This document shows, piece by piece, positions 17,688 through 23,139 of a stretch of 64,000 nucleotides of DNA. Source of the DNA: Bacteroidales bacterium. GTDB taxonomy: Bacteria > Bacteroidota > Bacteroidia > Bacteroidales > WCHB1-69. The notes beneath the pieces were generated by a model. It did no database searches, was not told the origin of the DNA, and saw only the letters and a list, made by a program, of their open reading frames with translations. Numbering within the stretch: the stretch's first letter is position 1; each line of letters starts with the position of its first letter. The translations under genes were made by a program, and so were the position numbers. The stretch is taken from contig JAFZKY010000057.1 in assembly GCA_017551725.1 (NCBI GenBank), positions 1-64,000 of the forward strand. The letters run 5' to 3'.

Positions 17688-18780
17688 GGAAGGCATTGGC
17701 TCTATAGATTTTCTCGATGTTATGACCAAATCTCAACTCCTTCTCCGTGCAAGCTTGAAGCGGCTTTATCTTGTTGTTCTGAAGGATGAAGTTGCAGTCG
17801 GGGCGCAGCAGGTCGTTTGTCATCAGGTAGGTGTTGTGGGACGAAGTGAAGACTTGGCAATCCATGTTGAAGAGCTGCTTGCACACCTCAAACGAGAGTC
17901 TGAAATGATAGAAAGCGTCGAATTCGTCGATGAAAACAAACGATGCCGCCGTCATTCTCCTAATCCAAACATAGAGCAATTCAAGTGCTTTCGTGCCTGT
18001 TGAGGCGATAGACAGGAATGGAATCGTGTTGTCGCCGATTTGGCAATATAAGATTTTGTCGCCTTCTTTGGAAGAGGCGAACTTGAACTTCTGTTCGCTC
18101 ACGTTGGCCAGGAACCGTGAGAAATCTTCGATGCATTGGTTTTGGATGATAAACTCTTCCAACCCGAAACTCGATGTTTCAAGACCAATAAACTCGCGGC
18201 TGTCCAGATTCTTGAACCACAGCATGGAATTGACGAACATAATCAGTTTTACAATATAATGGTCCTGTGGCAAAGGATAAGAGGCTGTCAGGAAGTTGAT
18301 GACAGAAATGCTATTCACGTTCTGCTTGAAATTCTCCTTGACCGTAGCGTCAATCTTGAATTGTCCGTCATCGATTTCAAAAACGGCGTTATCTCTTTTG
18401 AACACTTGCTTGCGGTTCACCATCAGCGATTCAGCGACGAGCAATCCGACGGAATTCTTCGCATAGCTGTATTCCAAGATGTCATTGTCAAACTTGAACA
18501 CATATTCAAATTCCACGGGAGCGTTTGGATTGCCTGTATAGACGAAATTTGAATAGTAATCTGGCTTCTTCCATTTTGCGGAAAGATGATTCTCAATATC
18601 AAAAATGGCCAGTGCAAAGTTGGATTTTCCCGATCCATTGGGCCCATAAACAATACCATTCTTGATAATGCCATCCTTTATGGCGTTTTTGTTGAACTCA
18701 TAATTGCTTGGATGCGACAAGTCCCATTCTATCCTTTCGGCAAACCCGCGGAAGTTTTTTACGGCAAATTTGACTAACAT
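17677..18780 (-). CDS. ABC-type/AAA_15-AAA_21 family ATPase of a two-gene defence module
   Basis: 367 residues. It has Walker A 'GPNGSGKS' (46-53), a signature-like 'ASTGTKALELL' (259-269), Walker B 'FVFIDE' (281-286, catalytic E286) and a switch His in 'SSHNTYL' (H315). This is an SMC/ABC-like ATPase head with the coiled-coil or lid region inserted between (about 90-240), as in OLD, PrrC, PtuA and AriA partners. It starts at the ATG at 18780, about 26 bases after a TATTTTTG -7 box. The upstream YhcG gene ends 7 bp before it. It is co-translated with the TOPRIM-like gene. A role in phage sensing that licenses the partner's toxicity is inferred from these families. Confidence 0.8.
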   Translation of the reverse strand: MLVKFAVKNFRGFAERIEWDLSHPSNYEFNKNAIKDGIIKNGIVYGPNGSGKSNFALAIFDIENHLSAKWKKPDYYSNFVYTGNPNAPVEFEYVFKFDNDILEYSYAKNSVGLLVAESLMVNRKQVFKRDNAVFEIDDGQFKIDATVKENFKQNVNSISVINFLTASYPLPQDHYIVKLIMFVNSMLWFKNLDSREFIGLETSSFGLEEFIIQNQCIEDFSRFLANVSEQKFKFASSKEGDKILYCQIGDNTIPFLSIASTGTKALELLYVWIRRMTAASFVFIDEFDAFYHFRLSFEVCKQLFNMDCQVFTSSHNTYLMTNDLLRPDCNFILQNNKIKPLQACTEKELRFGHNIEKIYRANAFHVE

Positions 18781-18786
18781 GACATT

Positions 18787-20181
18787 TTATACTTTATTCA
18801 CGTTGCAAAAATAGTATTTTTTTTTGATTTGCCGTAATTTTTTTACAGAAAAAAATAATACGTGTTTGAGTCTGACAACACCTGTGTTTATCTCCTCGGG
18901 GAATATAAATGCCAGTTTTTCGTTCACCTTACTATAGTAATTTGTGAAATGCAAAAGCCCAACCGCCTCACGCAACTTATTTGCGCGCGCCCTTCTTTTT
19001 TTTCTTTCCTCCAATTCCTTCACTGTGCGCTCCACCACTTCTTCCAACTGGTAAGTGGATACGCCAAGGGGCTTGTTGATGTCGCGAAGAGACCACTCCA
19101 CAACGGTTTTGTCAGTTGATTTGCAAATAAGCAAACCCACTGTTGGGTTGTCACCTTCGCCACGCATTAGTTCGTCGATAGCCGTCACGTAGAAATTCAG
19201 TTTGCCGGCAAATTCGGGAATGAATTTCACCACCTTCAATTCAATGACCACATAACGGTGCTGGGGTATGTGATAGAACAGCAGGTCGGGAAAGAATGTC
19301 TGTCCTCCGGGCATTTGCAACTCCATCTGACGACCCACATACGAGAAACCCTGGCCCAACTCCATCAGAAACCGTGTCACATTGGTCACCAACGCATCTT
19401 CAAGGTCTTGTTCCTCGTATTCTTCTTCCATGGACAGAAATTCGAAATGATAGGGGTCTTTCAGCAGCTCTTTTGCCAACTGGCTCTGCGGAGCGGGTAG
19501 TGTATGCTCGAAATTGGTGATAGCGGTGCCTTGACTGCCGAATAGATTGGCTGCCACTTGGGCTTCAAGCCTGTTGCGACTCCAGCCCTCTTCCACAACC
19601 CTGTTAATGTAGAACAGAGCTTCGTCAAGAGATTGGCATTTGGAGATGATATGGACATGATGTTTCCATGGTATTTTGCCAAAAAACTCAGGCATTTCTA
19701 ATTGACCACCAAGTTGGGTGCTTTTTTCGTCAGCAACCTGCTGACGAATTGTAGCATCTAATTCGTCACCAGCTTGGTGACGAATTACAACATCTTGTTT
19801 ATCACTAGTTTTAGAACCAAGAGCAACATTAAATTCGTCACCAGCTTGGTGACGAATTGCAACTCTTTCACTATAAAAGGCATACCAACGTTTCATGTAT
19901 TTCAGGTTGGTCACAGAGAAACCAGTTTCGCTGTGAAATGCTGTTTTCAAATCAAGGGACAACTGGTTAAAGAAACCATTTCCCCATTTGCTTTCTGCGC
20001 GAAGTTCAACAATATCTCGTCCCAAGCTCCAATAAAACTCAAGCATGGCGGTGTTTACACGGACGGACGCCTTTACTTGGCTTTGGCGAAAACGCTGCTT
20101 GATGTCAGCCATCCATTGTACGTAACCTTCGTCGGTGGTCATCTCTCCACGGAATATAAATGTTGGTTTTTTATTTGTCAT
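18787..20181 (-). CDS. YhcG-type nuclease (DUF1016, PDDEXK)
   Basis: 464 residues from ATG 20181. The DUF1016 N-terminal domain (about 15-110) has 'LEFYWSLGRDIVE' and 'LKYMKRWYAFY'. The C-terminal nuclease domain has 'FFPDLLFYH' followed by 'YVVIELKV' (D...ExK). Between them (about 105-165) is a linker of imperfect repeats of the type 'IRHQAGDEL' that is encoded by palindromic DNA. The protein also carries a C-terminal tail of about 50 residues after 'KLREAVGLLHF'; its beginning resembles the protein's own N-terminal start region. YhcG proteins are linked to restriction-modification and mobile DNA (established only loosely). The longer frame to 20205 would start with TTG inside the promoter, so ATG 20181 is preferred. 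Confidence 0.85.
   Translation of the reverse strand: MTNKKPTFIFRGEMTTDEGYVQWMADIKQRFRQSQVKASVRVNTAMLEFYWSLGRDIVELRAESKWGNGFFNQLSLDLKTAFHSETGFSVTNLKYMKRWYAFYSERVAIRHQAGDEFNVALGSKTSDKQDVVIRHQAGDELDATIRQQVADEKSTQLGGQLEMPEFFGKIPWKHHVHIISKCQSLDEALFYINRVVEEGWSRNRLEAQVAANLFGSQGTAITNFEHTLPAPQSQLAKELLKDPYHFEFLSMEEEYEEQDLEDALVTNVTRFLMELGQGFSYVGRQMELQMPGGQTFFPDLLFYHIPQHRYVVIELKVVKFIPEFAGKLNFYVTAIDELMRGEGDNPTVGLLICKSTDKTVVEWSLRDINKPLGVSTYQLEEVVERTVKELEERKKRRARANKLREAVGLLHFTNYYSKVNEKLAFIFPEEINTGVVRLKHVLFFSVKKLRQIKKKYYFCNVNKV
18806..18813 (-). promoter_or_regulatory. -7 box for the ATPase/TOPRIM operon
   Basis: TATTTTTG on the minus strand, followed by GC, 26 bases before the ATG at 18780. It lies inside the last codons of the yhcG-like gene, so the ATPase unit can be expressed separately. 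Confidence 0.5.
18901..18956. repeat. Direct repeat flanking the yhcG-like gene, 3' copy
   Basis: This 56-base stretch aligns without gaps to 20152-20207 at the other end of the gene, about 40 of 56 bases matching by eye. GAATATAAATG at one end is identical, and AATTTGTRAAATGCAAAA matches at the other. Here the stretch is translated as part of the C-terminal tail. Confidence 0.7.
19726..19858. repeat. Three in-frame palindromes inside the yhcG-like gene
   Basis: Palindrome 1: arms TTCGTCAGCA at 19726-19735 and complement 19739-19748, loop of 3. Palindrome 2: TAATTCGTCACC at 19759-19770 with 19776-19787. Palindrome 3: AATTCGTCACC at 19832-19842 with 19848-19858. Copies 2 and 3 share the identical 27-base core. 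All stay in frame and encode the interdomain linker. Confidence 0.9.
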
Positions 20182-20207
20182 TGTTAAAGAATTTGTAAAA
20201 TGCAAAA
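20152..20207. repeat. Direct repeat flanking the yhcG-like gene, 5' copy
   Basis: It covers the first codons, the start and part of the -7 box of the yhcG-like gene. It is the partner of 18901-18956. The mismatches cluster in the middle, and the ends are nearly perfect. Confidence 0.7.
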
Positions 20208-20210
20208 ATA
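20203..20210 (-). promoter_or_regulatory. -7 box for the yhcG-like gene
   Basis: TATTTTTG on the minus strand, 21 bases before the ATG at 20181. Confidence 0.5.
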
Positions 20211-20324
20211 CAAAAAAATTTTAAATATAATTTTATTTAAAAATATTTTTTGATTGTAGTAATGGATGACATATAGGCTCTTTTAGAAGGACAAAAGCAG
20301 GGCAACGGTTATGAAAAAAAACAC

Positions 20325-20332
20325 TATCTTTG
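20325..20332 (+). promoter_or_regulatory. -7 box TATCTTTG upstream of mnmA
   Basis: TATCTTTG followed by GC matches TAnnTTTG. It leaves a leader of roughly 90 bases before the mnmA ATG, containing no clear structured element. Confidence 0.45.
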
Positions 20333-20427
20333 CGGCAATGAAAAACTTCTGTCTTGGCATCTTCTTGGAAGGTTGGTCAAGGATGCTTTTCATTGTTTAA
20401 TTATTGGTTATAAATAATTTGAAAAAT

Positions 20428-21510
20428 ATGTCCAAGCGTGTGCTAATGGCGATGAGCGGCGGTATCGACAGCAGTGTGTCGGCACTGCTGCTGCTGGAAC
20501 AGGGCTATGAACTGGTGGGTGCCACCTTCCGTACCTTCGACTATATCAAGGAGTCGTGCCTGGCAAAGGAGAAAGGGTGCTGTTCCGTAGAGAGCATTAT
20601 GGAGGCCAAGCATTTCGCCGAATCGTTGGGCGTGGAACACCACATTTTGGACTTCCGCCAGCTGTTTCGCGAGCATGTCATCGCCGACTTCATCAGTGAG
20701 TACCGTCGTGGGCGCACGCCCAACCCGTGCGTGCTGTGCAACTCGCACATCAAATGGGGTGTGCTGCTGCAGGCCGCCGACGAGCTTGGCTGCGACTATA
20801 TCGCCACGGGTCACTACGCGCAGATCGCCACCCACCGCGACCACTATTATCTCTACACGGCCGCCGACACGCACAAGGACCAGACCTATTTCCTGTGGAT
20901 GCTCACCGAAGAGAACTTGCAACGGACCATCTTCCCGCTGGGCGGATATACCAAGCCGGAAGTAAGGCAACTGGCTTTGGATCACCATTTTGAAAAATTG
21001 ACGAAAAAGAGCGAGTCGCAGGAGATCTGCTTCATCCCCGATAACGACTACCGCACGTTTCTGGCCCAGCAGGGTTGCGAGGTGAAGCCCGGCAGGTTCG
21101 TGGATGCCGACGGGAAGGTCATCGGGCGGCACCCGGGCTATTGCAACTTCACCATTGGCCAGCGCAAGGGCCTGGGCGTGGCCTTCGGCACGCCCAAGTA
21201 CGTCACTCGCATCGACGCGGCCACCAACGAGGTGTGCCTCGGCGATTACGACGACCTCTACCAGACGGAGGTGCAGGCGGCGCAGGTGCGCGTGCGCGAT
21301 GTGGAGTGGCTGCGCTCCTCCCCGCGGGTGCAGGCCCGCATACGATACAAGTCGCCGGCCACCGAGGCGGAACTGCTGCTCTGCGATGACTTCGCCGAGA
21401 CCGGAAAAGCCTTGATCCGCTTCACCGAACCCGTCTGGGGCGTCACCCCCGGCCAGTCGGTTGTGCTGTACAAGGACGGTCTTGTGGTGGGGGGAGGGGT
21501 GATCAGTTAA
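20428..21510 (+). CDS. mnmA: tRNA-specific 2-thiouridylase MnmA
   Basis: 360 residues. It catalyses ATP-dependent thiolation of U34 in the wobble position of tRNA(Lys/Glu/Gln), taking persulfide sulfur. It has the PP-loop 'SGGIDSS' (10-16), the first catalytic Cys in 'NPCVLCN' (C104) and the second in 'SQEICFIPD' (C201). The central and C-terminal beta domains include 'PGYCNFTIGQRKGLGV'. The length is normal. The ATG at 20428 starts at the conserved 'KRVLMAMSGG'; an upstream frame extension lacks family features. A GC-rich core gene, it marks the end of the AT-rich island. Confidence 0.97.
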   Translation: MSKRVLMAMSGGIDSSVSALLLLEQGYELVGATFRTFDYIKESCLAKEKGCCSVESIMEAKHFAESLGVEHHILDFRQLFREHVIADFISEYRRGRTPNPCVLCNSHIKWGVLLQAADELGCDYIATGHYAQIATHRDHYYLYTAADTHKDQTYFLWMLTEENLQRTIFPLGGYTKPEVRQLALDHHFEKLTKKSESQEICFIPDNDYRTFLAQQGCEVKPGRFVDADGKVIGRHPGYCNFTIGQRKGLGVAFGTPKYVTRIDAATNEVCLGDYDDLYQTEVQAAQVRVRDVEWLRSSPRVQARIRYKSPATEAELLLCDDFAETGKALIRFTEPVWGVTPGQSVVLYKDGLVVGGGVIS

Positions 21511-21899
21511 TAGTTAATAATTAATAATTAAGAATTAATAGTTGATGGTGATGATAATGTGAGGGGTGGTGTTGGAGGATAATGACGACATTTTTTTCCA
21601 TTGATTATGATGTTCGTGGCACCTTAGTGCCGCACAAAACTAATTCCCCTTCTAATTTTTAGATTTGACGAATGAACGAGTGCAGAGGCAAAGCTGGCTT
21701 TGACTATGCCGAGTGATGAGGAAAAGAAGGCGTAGCCTTCAACGGGTGCCCGAAGGGCGGGGTAGTTAATATGGGGTATAATTCCTTTTGCACCTGGAGC
21801 CCAAACACGATTTCTGCGTTTATCTTAAAAAATCTTGTCTTTAAAATAAAACCGCCCGGTTGCCGTTGTATTGGCGATTAATGTCGTAATTCGCGTTTC
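21511..21899. other. Long intergenic spacer with repeats and hairpins, no gene
   Basis: No coding region of note. It begins with AT-rich TTAATAA units (21508-21540), then a copy of the dispersed 59-bp repeat (21581-21640). A stretch at about 21658-21770 follows that can fold into several short hairpins (AAAGC/GCTTT, GAAGGC-GTA-GCCTTC, and GCCC/GGGC). The last 120 bases precede the ATG at 21900 without a clear promoter. Confidence 0.6.
21581..21640 (+). repeat. Dispersed ~59-bp repeat, copy 2
   Basis: It matches the complement of 8512-8570. The core palindrome has decayed to GGCAC-CTTA-GTGCC. Similarity stops sharply on both sides, and the inverted termini found around copy 1 are absent here. 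Confidence 0.75.
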
Positions 21900-22997
21900 A
21901 TGATTACCGGTACTCTGATCATTCTGGTGTTGTCGCTTGTAGTCCTTCTGCTTGTCATCGTGGCGGTGCTGGGACCTGTCATCGTGCATCTGCCGAGGTT
22001 CGGCAAGGCCCCGTCCGGCGAGCGGAAGCAACGCATCATGCGCTCCCCGAATTTCCGTCGCGGGCGTTTCTGCAACCTGGGCGATGTGGAGATGCGCTTC
22101 TCGTGGCGGAAGATGCGCCGCGTGCTGCGGAAACATGTTTTCAAAAAGAAAAAAATAGCCCTGAGACCGGAAGAGCCCTTGAACATGGTGAAACGCGACC
22201 TGAAACATCTGCCCGCCGATCGGGACTTCTACGTTTGGTTCGGGCACTCCTCGTATCTGTTGTCCTTGCACGGCACCACCGTTCTGGTGGATCCGACGTT
22301 CTGCACGGCGGCTCCTTTCTCTTTTGTGAACAAACCCTTTCCGGGCACCGATGCCTACATGCCGGAGGACATGCCTGACCATATCGACTATCTGATTATT
22401 ACCCATGACCATTACGACCATCTGGACCATAAAACCATTTTGCGGCTGAAAGACCGAGTGGAAAGGGTGGTGTGCCCGCTGGGTGTGGGTTCGCACCTGG
22501 AACGCTGGGGCGTGGATCCCGCGCATGTTGTGGAGATGGACTGGGACGATGTTTATGATGCCGGAAACTCGTGGCACATCGTCTGCCTGCCCGCGCAGCA
22601 TTTCTCAGGACGGGCCATGCGACGCAACAACACGCTGTGGGCCTCGTTCCTCCTGCAGACGCCCTACGGAACTGTCTTTGCCGGATGCGACGGCGGCTAT
22701 GGTCTGCATTTCAAGCAGATAGGGAAGAGATTCCCGAATATCGACCTCGCCATTCTTGAAAACGGACAGTATAATGAGCTTTGGGCACCCATCCATACGT
22801 TGCCTCCCTTGTTGGGCCAGGAGGCCGTTGATTTGGGCGCAAAGCAGATTACAACCGTACATCATTCCAAATACGCCCTTGCACTTCATCCTTGGGATGA
22901 ACCGCTGCAAAACGAAATCAAAGCCCGCGACCAGTATGACTTGAACCTCCTGATTGTTGGCTTGGGAGATGCTGCCGAGCTCCATCTTACCACATAA
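21900..22997 (+). CDS. Membrane-anchored MBL-fold metallo-hydrolase (NAPE-PLD/UlaG-like)
   Basis: 365 residues. An N-terminal transmembrane helix (about 4-30) is followed by a metallo-beta-lactamase fold: 'VWFGHSSYLL' (first strand), 'TTVLVDPTF', then the metal site 'THDHYDH' (H169, H171, D173, H174), the later His in 'LPAQHFSGR', the Asp in 'FAGCDGGYG' and a final His in 'TVHHSKYAL'. This set and spacing are those of the N-acylphosphatidylethanolamine phospholipase D-like branch (Lactamase_B_2). The substrate is unknown; a phosphodiester lipid is a family-based guess. Monocistronic, followed by a hairpin-rich spacer. Confidence 0.88.
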   Translation: MITGTLIILVLSLVVLLLVIVAVLGPVIVHLPRFGKAPSGERKQRIMRSPNFRRGRFCNLGDVEMRFSWRKMRRVLRKHVFKKKKIALRPEEPLNMVKRDLKHLPADRDFYVWFGHSSYLLSLHGTTVLVDPTFCTAAPFSFVNKPFPGTDAYMPEDMPDHIDYLIITHDHYDHLDHKTILRLKDRVERVVCPLGVGSHLERWGVDPAHVVEMDWDDVYDAGNSWHIVCLPAQHFSGRAMRRNNTLWASFLLQTPYGTVFAGCDGGYGLHFKQIGKRFPNIDLAILENGQYNELWAPIHTLPPLLGQEAVDLGAKQITTVHHSKYALALHPWDEPLQNEIKARDQYDLNLLIVGLGDAAELHLTT

Positions 22998-23100
22998 TAT
23001 GTTTTGTGACGCGATACATCGCGTCTCTACATTAGCCATCCCCAATTGTGTGTGCGGAACGATGGCAAATCCCCATTAATGGGGATAGCCCGTTACCGGA
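22998..23100. repeat. Cluster of palindromes before feoB
   Basis: Three palindromes in about 90 bases: GACGCGAT-AC-ATCGCGTC (8-bp arms), GCCATC...GATGGC about 20 bases apart, and TCCCCATTAATGGGGA (16-base perfect palindrome). The first resembles short repeats widespread in bacterial spacers; the last could be a protein-binding site. There is no T run, so intrinsic termination is not indicated. Confidence 0.6.
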
Positions 23101-23108
23101 CGAACTGC

Positions 23109-23116
23109 TATTTTTG
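23109..23116 (+). promoter_or_regulatory. -7 box TATTTTTG before feoAB
   Basis: TATTTTTG followed by GC, 23 bases before the ATG at 23140; matches TAnnTTTG. Confidence 0.5.
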
Positions 23117-23139
23117 CAACCTTAAAATTATTGTGCCTT

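Noticed and set aside
19726-19858. Palindromes considered as a small CRISPR-like array
   Set aside because: Only three units with unequal spacing (about 11 and 45 bases), within a coding frame and no cas genes in the window.
22998-23100. Intrinsic terminator after the MBL-fold gene
   Set aside because: The palindromes lack a following T run on either strand.
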